64,000 nt of DNA from Limonium bicolor (taxonomy: Eukaryota > Streptophyta > Magnoliopsida > Caryophyllales > Plumbaginaceae), in contig CM041783.1 of assembly GCA_023374045.1 (NCBI GenBank), forward strand, positions 123,877,503-123,941,502, given 5' to 3'. Of the stretch, positions 22,036-36,584 are shown piece by piece; the first letter of the stretch is position 1, and each line of letters starts with the position of its first letter. The notes under the pieces were generated by a model. It made no database searches. It was not told where the DNA came from and saw nothing but the letters and a program-made list of their open reading frames with translations. Both the position numbers and the translations under genes were made by a program.

Positions 22036-25000
22036 TGTAACACCCCATCCAACAACAAACACATAATAACAATCTGCAGCGGAAACTCAACTCATTACTT
22101 ATTCCAATGGTGTTACACGCCGTTAACCACCCACGTGGCTAACAAGGCTAATACATGTACATTTGTATCGGTCTGATGGACTAGATTCCCGAGCAACTAC
22201 ACCATACAATCCTCATTCCATCTTCAACATTTACTATATACATACACTCCCCCTGTACCGAGTATTTACAAACTACTGCCGATAACAACTTCGGTCTTAC
22301 TACGCCTATCATACTCACGCCATTTAAATGGCTACCCATGTGTAAACAACTGCCCCGTCCTACTCTCGAACGGTTTCCAGCTCCTTGTACCTGAAATAGA
22401 AAAGGAGAGAAAGGGTGGCCCCCAAGGGGCTCAGCACCTTTGCTGGTATGGTAATCCCGCAGCCCACATGCTACCGGGCCACGCACAACTAATTGTCGTC
22501 TTAGCATGCAGTTGATTATATTTAAATCATGCATACAACCATAGTCATACAACACATAACATTTCGCCTCAACGGGCTCAACCTATAACCAACACATCCA
22601 CCCTTAACCAACCATCCAATGATACCTTTAACCCTAGAGTGGCTCTCCTCTAAAACGGAACTACTTCCTTAACAAACGACATGTACCCATTAATCGGGTT
22701 ATCCTTAAACACCTCTTATCACAACTGGGATTCATTCCATGACCCACACATTCCATATCCTACAACATAACTCATTCCACACATAACAAAGCATAACAAC
22801 CTTTCTTGCTTCGATGTACATATGACAACGTTGCATTCATTTAAAACATCCAATATATATATATATACCAAAGCATAGCAAGGGAATTTGCATAGCATTA
22901 TAACATTACATACACCATAAAATCGGTTCTCACAAGGAACCCTCCACCATAGTTAGTATACCAGGTGAGCCTAGGGATTTTTGCCAATCCCATGTTAAGC
23001 TCGTTACCATCCTCGTTACCGTCCGGTTACATAGAACGGTTAACTTATACCCAAGGTGTGTCGGATATAGTAATCCCAAGCACACCGAAATAACATAACC
23101 ATTAGTATGCCCCCGTGGCCCGACGTGAGTCAGTAATATAGCTTTGGTTAAGCTAAAAGGGAAGGTTGGAAACCCAATGGGAAAACAACCATAACATACA
23201 CAGAGGGTCGAACCTATAATGGCACGACCCCCATCCTCACACGCGTGGCCGGAACAGACCGGACTCCTCTCCCCCATTAGTACATACATATGCTCATAAG
23301 TTAATAGTTAGGGCTCTCATTGGAGCCTATCACACCCACAACCATACGGTATCATAACCGAGTTAATCACCCAAAGGAGGTTCACACACTTGCACATAGC
23401 AACAATATACAACCAACTCACGCATAGCCGTGGTTAGAACGATCCCATGGTATGGGTCGTTAAATCCGATTGCCGATCTCTTGTATGATCCTAGAGTCGG
23501 TTAGTTAAGTTTAACACACACATTCGAGGTTAAACGGTATCGGAATCATATTCGCCACATAAATGAATTACTATAAACTCATTACATGTTTTATCTTACA
23601 AGGTGGCAAACACTCAGAAAAACACATTGGCATACAAGCCGGTGTAATCCGGTAGGACACAGGTTGCAAGAAAACCATACCTGTCACCGGAGTCCACTCT
23701 ACCACGTCCACTTATGTTCCTCGAGCGATTCTCGAACAACTGTTAACATCACATGTGTTTTTATTAACATCGGGGTTTGCTTGATTATTTAGTGTCCAAA
23801 GCTTATAATTTTTCCCCGTTAACTTAGTTACATAACTTCACTTTTTAACTTGTTTTACCCTCACATTTTAATACAACTTTTCACCCACCTAATTGCCATT
23901 TAAACTCACCTAACATGTCCTTAACAACCTTATGACATCATTACCTGTCAATCCCCATCATCTCATATCATTTCATAACCTTAAACCATGTTTTTGGTCC
24001 GACCGACCCACCGTCCGACCCACAACTGGGTCGGTCCATTACAGAACCCTTTTACTTCCTTGCAAAAACTTGCCCGTCCGACCCACAGTCCGACTCACTC
24101 GACTGGGTCGGTCCATGTGACGAACATTTCTTCCTTTGAACTTGAATGACCGACCCAGTCCGACCCACCCTTTTGGGTCGGACATTACCGAACACTTTCC
24201 TAAACATCTAACAGAGGCTCGACCGACCCAAAATGGGTCGGACCCCTGGGTCGGTCGCCTTCTAAACTTACCAAACTTTACCAATTCTTCACCAAACTTC
24301 TCCTAAGGCCTATTAATGTTTACTAACATATTTGGCTAACCGTATATCCACATAAACATCCACTAAACAAATCTTAACTTTAAACCTTTACTTATTTCCT
24401 TGTAAAAAAGGCTAACACTTTAAACATTGTACTAGGTTCCTAAATGGTGTTTCTCACCTATTATAACTACTATCCCAAAAACACTTTCTTCTCATCTTAA
24501 CATCATTATCTTAAGCATTTCTTACTAACTAAATCTCCTTTTACATCATACCTATAAAATCATTGTTCCTGAATATCAACTTACCTAAACCTATACAAAC
24601 TCTCAAGGACTTAATACATTCTCAAAACACACATTGAATTCCTAGAGTTTCCAATATATACCTAAAACCCTTGCATCACTCTTAAACACCTTAACATTGT
24701 TTTTTCTCTAGAAACATTCATTCACCTTAACCTTCTAGTTCAACCAAAAACTCACTACAACACTTAGAACTTACACATTTCCCAAATTTGGCCATAGCTT
24801 CTCTAGTATATACCCACATCAAACACTTAGGTTTTTACCTTAATTCATTCAAGAACACTAAAATCCATCAAACACATTTTATACCAAACTTCACACATTA
24901 AGCACTAACATCACAATATAGTGCATAACTTAAATTGCTTGGCCATTAGGCCCTTAAATGCATGGCTATTAGGCCCTAAATGCATAAACCTTAAAACACT

Positions 25001-26594
25001 GAATTTCCGACATAATAATGCCTTTGACCTGCAAATACACCACAACACATATTCCTTAATGAACTCCTTGAGAGCATTTTATAGCTCATTTACCATTTGC
25101 CTAGGTAGTTTTAACAAGCATCATAGCTTATTTCTCCTAAGGCATTAAACCACATTGAGATAGCTTGTTTACTTTTCCTCACAGATTTCCTTCTGTTTCC
25201 TTGTAAAACCGGTAAGGCATTTGGTTCCTTGCCAACAACTAAACAATATACCAAATTGAAATGAGTATATAAGCATTATGCTTCATTCATTATAAACCTT
25301 AGTTACATATATTATCTTAAGGTATTAACATGATTTTTACCTTGGAATGGAAAGAGACGTGAATATATATCAAAGAGGACTCCTCCTAGCCTTGGAAGAT
25401 TCAAATGAAGCTAAACAAGCAAGGTAAAGACACCATGTGGGGTAATTTTCGGCCATGTACTAAAAAGAGGGAAATGGAGTTTCTTTGGGTTTTCCTTAAC
25501 CTTGAAGCAAAGGTGATCAACAAGCATAAAAATATTAGCTCAAGCTCCTTCCATGGAAGTTCTCCTTGGCACCGAAATGGTGGTTTGAAGTTTGAAAAGA
25601 CAAGATTGTAGAGCTTGACTTAACTAAGAGAATGGTGGTCTTGAAATTGAATTTGGACCATGGAGCTAGAAGATACAAGAGATCAAAGATGGAGTTTGGT
25701 GTGGTACTATTGCAAACCGTAGAAGAGATGAAGAAGAGAGGTTGGAGGAGGTTGGATACGTTTGAATGAGGAGGGAATGAGAGAATGAGGTTTGCTTTGC
25801 TTTAGAAGATATTTGTACTAAAGTGAATAGTAACTTTTGCTTTATATTAGTTAACTCATTTGTTTGTGTAGGTGTGGTGAGTCACTAAGGAAAACCGGCC
25901 CCAAATAGTAGCAAGGGGGTATTTTAGACTTAATTAGTCAATTGTCTCACTTATAACATTTATGTTACAAACTAGTTATAAAAAATCACTATTCACCAAA
26001 AACAAGCACATAGAAGTGAAATTTTTGATTTCCATTGATATAGCCACCCAAATGTGATACTATATAGTACACATGTTAATTAAAGAGTAATGATGGACAT
26101 TTAGCCATTCAAAACTCATTTACAAGACAATTTTTCAAAAACGTGCTTTAAGACTCCTTAAAGCACATTTTGCGTTTTAACTTGTTTTCAAGCTTGGTTT
26201 CTTTGGTATTGATTAATATGTTCATTAACATATAATTAAGACATAGGTATGACCATTAGGTCTTAAACATTTATCCAAGCTTAGAGCACATTTTTGCTCA
26301 TATTGACTTTAAGGTATTTATTTGTGTTTTATTTGGTTTAACTGTCACCAAAGCTTCCTAAGGACTTATTTAGCCTTATTAAATCATAATTGAGTATTAT
26401 TAAGTCTTGGTAGGCTCTTTGGGTCCTAACAAGTTCACTCATAGCTTAGAGCATGTTTTTGCTCAAACTGTGTCTTAGTGCTTTATTGCACTTACTATGG
26501 TTTAAATGGTTCATTCATGTTTCTAAGGCACTTTTTAGCCTTTAAATACCATAGTTAAACATTTACACAACATACCAAGGTTTGGGGTATTTCA
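22036..26594 (-). mobile_element. Element I: 5' LTR (4559 bp)
   Basis: In + view it starts TGTAACACCCCATCC and ends GGGGTATTTCA, and is followed by the second CATAA duplication (26595-26599). It is colinear with 12493-17121. Most of the 70-bp length difference comes from one- to four-base deletions clustered at about 24.3-25.9 kb, whereas the first 2 kb is almost identical. It carries the array 23996-24258 and U3 hairpin 26143-26166. Confidence 0.95.
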
Positions 26595-26599
26595 CATAA
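26595..26599. repeat. Target-site duplication (right) of element I
   Basis: CATAA matches 12488-12492. The sequence after it (TGTTTAAGATC) is the continuation of III's LTR, as seen intact at 48610. Confidence 0.95.
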
Positions 26600-29500
26600 T
26601 GTTTAAGATCTGCTCTTAGTCTTATGGAGAATATTTATTAACCAGCGGCCCAATGGGTCACGCATACCTAGAAGTCACCTAGGTGATATTGATGTTAGAG
26701 ATCCATGCTCTAGAGACCGACAATGTCGTGACTCATTCCTAAGTGTTTTTACTTAGGTTACCATATACTTAATATTAATATCATGGTATTATATCAAGTA
26801 ACCGTCATGTCATCACAACGCATATGTATGTTTATATAAGTCGATCTATAGTCGACGTAGTGTTAGTCCCGCAGGACCCCGTGCATAAATAATTAATGCA
26901 TCAACACTTAAACACATACATGTAACCACACACATATAACACACAAGTTATATCAACCAAATCCGAGCCCAAGGAGCAACCTTAGGTCAACTCGGCAAAC
27001 CCTTTTACATACCGTTCACCCTGATTGTATTACGGTGGAGTATGAATCTTCAAGATCCTATGCTCCGTGTAGTCCGCTAGCTTGTCAAGCGTCCTTGTCA
27101 GAAGTATAATCTAAACGGTATTAAAACTATACGTCAGTCTCCATGACTAACTACATCCGGTATTTCCGAATAATCAAACCCCGACAGTTCACCTCTGTTT
27201 TCTACAGTTGTGTTGTTACGGGTTTTCTCTAAAACAGTCGGTTTTGTTACTTAAAACGTGTACGTCAAAACTATTCCAACTGTTAAGTTTAGTTCCTTAT
27301 ATTTCTTTTAATCTTATCCATCTCTAGTTTAGGTACGTAACCTATAGTTGCATGTATGCATGCATTCTTGTATTATATTGCATTCTAAAATTCATAACTT
27401 ATAGTTCGTAACTATATTTATTATTTTTAAAAATAACCACCACCATTAAATCATATGTTTTCAACCAAAAATATATATCCACCTTATATACATTATTCTT
27501 GTGTATGTATATATTTACCACGTAGGTAATTCCCATGAGTTTAATAAACTCTTATATTTTATGTTACTTTTTATCATCTTTTATTAGATGATTATTCCCA
27601 TTAGTTGTATCATATTGTACGACTTATAATAAGTTTATTATCCTAACATGAGTAACATTTTATGTTGTATAATTACAACTTCTAAGGTTTATTCAATAAA
27701 TACCTTAGTTTATAACTCCCATTTATTTATGTTTGTCACATTATTTTATGTGAGTACCCTTCCTTATATTAATTCCATCTAAACCACCTTAATACCATTT
27801 AATTGTCATAACATTTACAACATAGTAGACCGTAGTCTAAAATCATTTTCCAACCTTTATATTTTCGGTATAGCCCTTGAATTTATTTAAATTCCCTTTT
27901 TGACCACATAACATTATGTAATGTTATACCCAATACTAATATCATTTGCTATGATATTTTTATTTCCTTTAACTTATAATCTATAGTTTTTATACAAAAC
28001 TATTGTGTATTGCCTCATAGGCACATATTAACCTTATACTTTTCCTTAAACCATAATTTCCTTTATTTACAAAATCACCCCTTTCTTTTACCATGTTATA
28101 TATCCCATTTAATATAACATTTCTAACTTATAAAAGAGCATAACCTATGGTTATTTTTTGTAAATTCCGAACAGACCTCAATATACATTTTATATTGTCA
28201 TTAGGCCCAATTTATAACATATAGTTTGATAATATCATTAAAACTATATATATACATATATCTCAACAAATACTCTTATATAATTCTAAAAATCTCCAAT
28301 TTTACCAAAGGGTTATCAATATCCTTATTAACCCATATACTCTTGGTATTTTACCATTCCACCATCTATATTTCTCCAAAGTGTCATAATGACATAATAA
28401 CTATATATTATACATATATAGTTTATTTTAATTCCAAAAACAACCCATTAAATTCCTAAAAATTCCTAATAGCCCATGGGTGTTTTAAAATACCATTGTA
28501 CACCCTTTATTTTTGGTAATAACATATTTACCACATATGTTAAAAATATTACCATTAAGTACTTATCTTATTATAAGACCTTAAATAAGTTATCTAACTT
28601 ATCTAATTTGGTCAAAACCTAGCATATGGTCAAGGTTGACCACCATAATATTTCCTTGACCACCAATTCCTTATAATTACGGTTTTCACCCAACTTTCTA
28701 GAAATCACCATTTAACCCCAAAACTTTATAAAGCCTTATAAACTTTATTTTAACTCCTTTTTAACTCTAATTTTCGACCTTATTATTCTAAAGCCCCCAA
28801 ATTTAATTTAATTACACCTAATACCCCATTTATTTTCAGTAATGCATTTATACTACTTAAACTTAATTAAAAGCTTGTAAATGCATAAATAAAATGGCCT
28901 AAAATACATGGCCTTATTACAAACATTTGCTAACAAAATAAATTACACATAAATGTCCAAAATACATATACAATTTCGGCCTCACCATATAATTTTTTAT
29001 TTATTTACCAAACTTCCACATAATGTCTTAAATTTGACAATTATGTTAATTAAATCTCTTAAATGACTAGCTTAATTTATCTTAGTCATTTTTTCCATTT
29101 CTAGGTCAATATAACCTATATGTGTAACTCCACTCTCGGCCATATATATATATATGCTTAAAAATTATAAAAATCAAAATTTAAGGTGTTTATACCTTGA
29201 TTATTCCTTGTATGAGCTCGGTCACTTGTAGGAAAATTCACCACTTGATTTAGACATGTTTAATACACAAAAACAAGATATGTTACACTCCAAGCTTGAG
29301 CTTAACCATAAGGAATAATTAATGTAAGATTTAAGGCAAAAATCACCTTAAAAATGCAAGGGAAGTTCTAAGTGGTTTCGACCTGAACCAAACACACCAC
29401 AAGGTGTTAGATCCACCACATTGACATAGAAATAGTTAGATATCGAAGTGCTACCTTGTTATTAGGTTTTACCTTGGAAAATGCCTTAAAAGAGAGTATT

Positions 29501-30732
29501 TCCTTTGGATCTCGTCCACCCTTGCTCCAAATGGCTAACAAACTGATTCCACATGAAAGGAGAAGAAAATAAGGCTATGACCAAAGTTTCACAGCCGAAC
29601 TTGAAGGGAATCAAAAGTTATGAGCTTAAATCACATTTTTTTACCTTAAAATGTAGATTTGAACAACCTTGGTCCCTCTACTGGTCTCAACCGAGTTTAG
29701 CTCTTGTTCTAACCTTAGAACATTGAGCATAAGCCATAGGAACAGATGAGCCATGAAATTTAGGTGTAGGTAGTGAAGAGATGAAGAAAAGGGCTAAAAA
29801 TGGCATTAAAAGCTTACCTTAAGAGCTTAAGAGTATGGACTGCCTTCCTAACTCAAGAACCAGACTTGAGAGCTTCAAGGAAGGGAGGGAGCTCGGTTGT
29901 AATGAAGGGAGTCGGACAAGAGGAGGGGGAAGCTTGGAAATGAGCTTAATTATTGAAAAAGGTAAGAAAAGTAACCTTTTAACTATTCTTGGTTGTATTA
30001 GGTAGCATTATTGTCAATCAAAGACTTATGCTGTCTTCTCACCTCCTTGCCAGCCGATTTCCACAAGGGAAAATGGGTCATTAACTGCCCATTGACCAAA
30101 CTTGGTCATTTTGACTCATGCGGGCCCCACTTCAGGGTTTTATTAATATTTTAATATTAAATTTGTAAAAATCTGTAAAATTTGGAAATTAAATTCCTAA
30201 TATCATATAATATGATATTTATCATATTTAAAGGTATTTATAACCTTTTAGCTCATTAAAACCAATTTAAAAGACAATTTCACAAAAACGTGCTTTAAGG
30301 AGTTTTAGCGCACATTTTGTGTTGCCTGTTTTTTCTGAGCTCTGTTTTCTTTGACAACGGTCTTGTTGTGTTCCTTACATGATATTTGATCATGTAATTC
30401 AATTTTATATTATTTAGAGGTCATTTGATTTTTAGGTTTTCCTAGAGCACCTTTTTGCCCTTTTTGACCTTGAAGCATGTAAATGCTTTTTCTTTGTGTT
30501 GGAGTGTTGTCCAACGGTTATAATATGTTTAGTAGTATCTTAATATGCTTAGGACAAATTTTTAGGTCCTAAGAAGTTTATTTGGGTATTTATTTACCCT
30601 TAACAGTCAAAGGGTGCAACATCTTGTTTTATGTTGACCACTGTTGTTCTCAGTTGACTTTTAAGGCATGTTTAGGCCTTAATTAATATGATTAAATATT
30701 TAATCCATGTTATATAAGTTTGGGGTATTTCA
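26600..30732 (-). mobile_element. Element III: 3' LTR, inner part
   Basis: This continues the LTR begun at 11402 and ends GTTTGGGGTATTTCA at 30732, next to a polypurine tract. Its first ~280 bp (to about 26877) matches 48610-48887. The rest has no partner in the window because III's 5' LTR is broken at 48890. It is very AT-rich, especially 27.3-29.2 kb. No gene and no array like those of I, II and IV was seen. Confidence 0.85.
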
Positions 30733-30818
30733 ATCTACCCCCCTTAAAAAGACTTCGTCCCGAAGTCTCTTAATCAAATAGGTAAGTATGTAAATGTATA
30801 ACTACCCATTATTCCCAT
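30733..30818 (-). promoter_or_regulatory. Element III: polypurine tract, hairpin and 3' end of internal region
   Basis: On the - strand AAGGGGGGTAGAT abuts the 3' LTR. The hairpin 30750-30768 pairs AGACTTCG with CGAAGTCT around loop GGA. Compared with elements I and II the two outer pairs are exchanged (GA/TC to AG/CT), so pairing is kept. Only 86 bp of III's internal region remains here; element II follows and III resumes at 43008. Confidence 0.88.
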
Positions 30819-33800
30819 TGTAACACCCCAACATACAACAACATACTTAACATTAAACTGCAGCGGAAAATACACATCATCACATAACTTAACTCATCGG
30901 TGTTACACGCCGTTAACCACCCACGTGGCTAACAAGGCTAACATTTACACAACTGTATCGGTCTGATGGACTAGATCCCCGAGCAACTACACATTACTGT
31001 CCCCTTTAACAACACCAACATTCTTTATACAAATACCTTCCAACTGTACCGAGTATTTACAACTAATGCCGAGAACAAATTCGGTCTTACTACACCTACA
31101 GGTTACAAGTGATTACATCAATTACCCGTACGCATCAACTACCCCGTCCTACTCAAACGGCTCCAGCTCCTTGTACCTGAAATAGAAAAGGAAAGAAAGG
31201 TGGCCCCCCAGGGGCTCAGCACCTTTGCTGGTATGGTAATCCCGCAGCCCACATGCTACCGGGCCACGCACAAATATTTGTCGTCTTAGCATGCAGTTGA
31301 TTACATTTAAATCAAGCATGTGAAACATAAACTCAAAACACGATACATTTCACCCCAATGGGCTTAACAAATACAACTCATTTATACTTAACCAATCACT
31401 CTTTGAGTTCTTCAACCCTATAGTATTTCCCTCTAATGGAGCTATTACCTTAACAGACGACATTTACCCACTATCGGGTTTCCACAAACGTCCCTTTTAC
31501 ATACTAGGAATCATATCCATGATCCTCATATTTCACTTCTAAGCAACATATAACAGCACATCACAATAACTATGCAACATACAAATAACACATACATAAC
31601 GGGTACGGATCTCTTAGGAACTTGCCCAAACATAGCTAATACACTGGTGAGCCTAGAGAATGATATCACCCCATGCTAAGCTCGTTAAAACAAAACTCAT
31701 TACCGCCCTAATAGTCAGACGAGTACCTTACCTAAAGATGGATCGGATTTAGTGACCCGAACACACCACACAAACACATGTTCCCCCTAAACCGATCGTA
31801 AGTCAGAATAGCTAAGCTTTGGGATAAGCTAATGGGAGATCATAACCCGTGAGGGAAACAACCATAACAGAGAAGGGTAAAGCTAAAAAGGATACCCACT
31901 CCCAAACAACGCGCGACCGGCCAAACCGGATTCCTCACTACTGTTAGTACATACTTACTTTTAGTTATTAGTTAGAACCCCACTATGGAGTCTATCATAT
32001 CTACACACCATACAGTATTACAACTGGGTTAAACACACACGGGATCCCTACATTCACATACACAAATCACACAATTAACTCACGCATAGCCGTGGTTAGA
32101 ACGCCCCATGGTTTGGGTCGTTTAATCCGAATACCAACTCTCCTGTGATCCTAGACTCAGTTAGCTAAGGTTTAACACTTTTGAGGTTGGACGGTATCGG
32201 AACTAAACACACCACATATATGAATTACTGCAAACTCATTACATGTTTTATCTTACAACGTGGCAAACATACAGAAAACACATTGGCATACAAGCCGGAG
32301 TAATCCGTTAGGACACAGGTTGCAAGAAAACCATACCTGTCACCGGAGTCCACTTTATCATGTCCATTTATGTTCCTCGAGCAAATTCTCGAACAACTGA
32401 CAATATCACATGTACTTTTATTAACATCGGGTTAACATGTTTGTTTAAAGTCTAATGCTCATAACATACCCTCGTTAACTCGCTAAATAACTTGCCATTT
32501 TTAACTTGTTTTACTTTCACATTTTATTACAACTTTCCACCCACTTGGTTGTCTTATATCACATCTAACATGTCCTTATAACAATCCTAACATGACCTAC
32601 ATAACTCTATAACATCACCTCTAACTTATCCCCATCTTTAGTCATCGTTTAATAACCTAGAAACCAAGTTTTATAGTGGTCCGGGACTTGGTCCCCTAAC
32701 TTAGGTCCCGGACCTACAATTAACAACTCTCTCGGTCTCTTTTAATGGGGTGGTCCGGGACTTCATACAGGTCCTAAGTCCCGGACCATTCTAGGCAAAA
32801 TCTCTCGGGCAATTTTAAGGGGTTGGTCCGGTCCTTGTACAAGACCCAAGTCCCGGACCCAAATCTGTGTATAACTCTCGGCCTTATTTGCACTCATGGT
32901 CCGGGACATGACCCTGACCTAGGTCCCGGACCCAACCTACAGAATCAACGTACTGGCATTTTTCATGTCCTGCTGCGTAAGTTCTCTACACCCATCAAAT
33001 GTATAACTTCCCAGTACACTCTTATACTCAAAACTTCACCAAATATACACCACATAACAACATAGTGCACACCTTAAATTGCATAGCACTTAGGCTCTTA
33101 AAATGCATAAATCTTAAACACTGAATTTCCCACAATATATTTGCCTTTCACCTGCAAATACAAACAGCAATACGTATGTCCTTTACTAGTCTCTTTGAGA
33201 ACATTTCCTAAGTCATTTACCATTGGCTCTTTAGGTAGTTTCAGTAGACAATATACGTTCATTTTCCAAGGAATTTCAAGCTATTTTTGGTTAGCATAAT
33301 TACCTCCTTTCCTCACAGTTTCTTTCTTGTTTCAGAAATCGGTAAGGATATTTGCTTGCTTGTCAACTTAGAACTTGAAGAGAGTTTGGAAACGTGTCAA
33401 AGAGGACTCCACCCAGTCCTTGAAAGGTTGGAATGAAGCTAGAACAAGCCAACGTAAGAACACCATTTAAGGCAAATTTTCGAACAACATAAAACATGGA
33501 GGAAACACCATTTTTCTTTGAGTTTCCTTACCTTGAAGCAAGGTTGTAAAAACGTGAAAAGATGAGCTCAAGCTCCTTCCATGGAGATTCCCTCTTGGCA
33601 CCAAAATGGAGCTCTTGAAGATTTGAAAGGACTAGGTCGAAGAGCTTGACGAGACTAAGAGATCGGTGGTCTTAGTTTTTAATTTGGACAAGGGAGCTAG
33701 AAGTTACAAGGATTTGAATTTGTACGTTGGTGGTGTGCTGGTTCAACCGTGAAAGAGAGAAGAGAAGAGGGAAGAGGGGTACGTTGAAATTGAGCAAATG

Positions 33801-34475
33801 AACGAATGAAGAGAATTCACTGATTGCAAAGCTTTTGAAGATATTATTGTTTACTAAAAGCAAATAGTAACTTAGCTATATTACTTATTTACTTGTTTGC
33901 TCATTAATTGATATGGGTGGTGACTCACCTTTATGAAAACCGGCCCCCATCTGTTATAAGGGTTTACCCGTCCTTATTGATCAATTAAATTACATATGTT
34001 GACATATGTTACAAACTAGCTTATTTTAGTTACTATTCACCAAAACACCACGTAGAAACGCAATTTTTACTTTCCCATTAATTTAAACTTCCAAATGTGA
34101 TACTAAATAGTACACATGTTAATTAAGGAGTAATGATGGACATCTAGCCATTCAAAACTCATTTACAAGACAATTTTTCAAAAATGTGCTTTAAGACTCC
34201 TTTAAGCACATTTTGTTGTTTTAACTTGTTTTCAAGCTCGGTTTTCTTTGGTAATTGATTTAATAGCTCATTAATATATAAGTAAGGTCTTGGTAAGTTC
34301 ATCAAGCCTTAATCAAGATTATCCCAAGCTTAGAGCATACTTTGTCCTTATTGCCTTTTAGGCAGTTAATTGTATTTATTATTTATTAAATTGTTTACTA
34401 ACGTTCTGAGACTCTTTTTAGTCTTATAATTTATTATTTAATGTTTAACAACTTATTAAGGTTTGGGGTATTTCA
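30819..34475 (-). mobile_element. Element II: 3' LTR (3657 bp)
   Basis: In + view it runs TGTAACACCCCAACA to GGGGTATTTCA and is followed by a polypurine tract on the - strand. The partner LTR is 39336-43007 and nearly identical. The flank CCAT (30815-30818) recurs at 43008-43011; the base before it on the left is C, so a 5-bp duplication with one lost base is likely. It holds a hairpin array at 32678-32933. No gene. Confidence 0.95.
32678..32933 (-). repeat. Array of GGTCCGGGAC/GTCCCGGACC hairpin units in LTR of II
   Basis: About four units each pair GGTCCGGGACTTGG-type with AAGTCCCGGACC-type sequence, separated by spacers containing CTCTCGG. The sister array is at 41201-41461. The stem sequence is shared with LTR IV but not with LTR I or the solo LTR. 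Confidence 0.8.
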
Positions 34476-34512
34476 ATCTACCCCCCTTAAAAGAACTTCG
34501 TCCCCGAAGTTC
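34476..34512 (-). promoter_or_regulatory. Polypurine tract of element II and its hairpin
   Basis: TTTTAAGGGGGGTAGAT precedes the LTR on the - strand. Hairpin 34493-34512 has stem GAACTTCG/CGAAGTTC and loop GGGA. Confidence 0.9.
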
Positions 34513-35142
34513 ACACTTTCCACATATCATTGGGTTAGAATACGGGAATTACTTGTATAATAAAACACTTCCATAACCAACATACTTTACATCACAGTCC
34601 CGGACTTGACGGTCCGAGTAACATATCCACATCCATACATCACATAACATACTTACATAGTAACCTCGGACTTGCTGGTCCGGGTACCTTAACAACATTT
34701 GCACATACATAACAACCCTTACACTCTCTTGTCTGGGCACAACAACATTTAGACCCTAGGTCCTGATAACATAACACTTCGGACTTAACCACGTTAGGAC
34801 TCAAGGTCCAAATAAATTTTTTTTTTTACACATTCCACACAACACGTTTTAGCACATATAGCAGCTAAATTTCTTTTACATACACTGTGCTCCCGCAGAA
34901 CCCGGTCGCGATGGACACATTGCCCCCGTTCCTTTGGGAGATCAAAACATCACTTAAATTTAAATTTCTTATGAGATTAAGTAAGAGAACTTATTTATGT
35001 AAGGTATCTATCGACGTTTTATAAATACCGGTTCAAACTCTTTTGAAAACACACAACTCCAAGTCCAACTTATGCTCTTTTATTCGCTTTTTTTTTTCCA
35101 GCGTGGTTATTTGTGACCACTTGTAGGGAGCTTCAAGAATCA

Positions 35143-35175
35143 TCCAACCCTGATGTGATCAGCATCAATGTTGAA
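35143..35175 (-). repeat. Conserved 33-nt hairpin with TGATCA loop (element II)
   Basis: Sense stem starts TTCAACATTG and ends CAGGGTTGGA, loop CTGATCA. The C-to-T change at stem position 8 keeps a T-G wobble. Confidence 0.8.
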
Positions 35176-35770
35176 CTATCCTTCCACCCCAATTTGTGTT
35201 CGGCTTCCCTTGATCGCATGCAAATCAATTCCACCTCCCACTTCATTTCAAACCACCTAATACACTCATTTGACATTTTTCTATCTTTTAATCCTTCTAG
35301 TCATAAACATACATCTCCAAGGATAGAACTCTGTCTATCAGTCATCTTCATTCGCTTTAATCCAGTTACCTAGGGAATCCTATTCTTACTAGGTTCCTCT
35401 GTCGGTTTCATACCCTTTTATAGATCACTATATCGACATATAACAATATTTTATCAAATACAACCATAGTGAACCATTGAATACAACACACAGTTTAACA
35501 TTTAGCATCATATGAACATATACTGTCGGGGTTTTAGTTCCCCGGGAGTTTCTTTACTCCCACACTTGTACCCTCACACACAACTGTTACCAATATTAAC
35601 ATTCATCACAATGGTATTCACATCTACTGTGCGTAATTACCATAATTAAACCATGAATGTATGCGTATGTTTATGTAACACACACACCACTCATCAAAAC
35701 AAATTATTTTGTGCTATGCACACATAGTTCACGTACACTTGCACGGTAGTAGACACTAAGTGGCTTTGCG

Positions 35771-35807
35771 CTCTACCCCCCTTAAAAGGGATTACGCCCA
35801 CGTAATC
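35771..35807 (-). promoter_or_regulatory. Internal polypurine tract with hairpin, element II
   Basis: Sense strand: GATTACG/CGTAATC hairpin, then CCCTTTTAAGGGGGGTAGAG, as in element I. Confidence 0.75.
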
Positions 35808-36532
35808 AATCACTTACTCACTGTGCTATAACATTCCACCGTCGTGAAGTGTTTAATCTCCACACGGTTTATTATACATTGTATTCTGGTTTGAGGATCT
35901 TAGCCATATTGGTGGTTTAGTCCCTAACCAAGAATTCTCTTTAGAGTTTATTTAATTCATAACCAGTTTCGATTCTGGCCTGTGAAACTTCTAGGCGTTA
36001 CTAATTAGCCATTCACTCATATTCACAACGTACATCCAACACTTGAATCGTTGGCCCACTAGTTTCTGCTATGCGATTCTTGATAATTTAGAACTTAGTT
36101 GTTCACACATTATTCCTACTGTATTGTACATTCCGTGTTATCACCCTTATCTAGGTAATAACGGTTTCTCAACCTACGCGTGGTATTTCTTACCACGAGC
36201 GAACTCGGTGAGTTTCAACTTTCTATGCATCTCCATGATGACTTATTGTATTCCACCATAATTTGCCTGATTTCTTCCGACTCACTATCGGTTGAATTTG
36301 AGCTACTACCTAATGTGTAGTATACTTTCAGTCATTTCCAACAGCTGTGGTATATTCCATACCAATATTTAACACACTGTGTAACTATAGTCACTTATTC
36401 TGAATCAAGTATCCTTTCATTGATACGACCTTGCATTTCCTATGCTTCGGTCTTTATCCTGTTATAATTCTCTTTATACTTCTACCAAATTGACATTTCC
36501 CGAATTTCTAACTATCCCTCTCGATCATTATT

Positions 36533-36584
36533 GCACAAGAGCAATACCAAAACACTCAGTCATACAGCGTGCAGAGGCGTAAAC
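36533..36584 (-). repeat. 50-nt conserved non-coding block (element II)
   Basis: Near-identical to 19301-19350, with one substitution in the CACTC/GAGTG stem (GAGTG to GCGTG). Confidence 0.8.
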
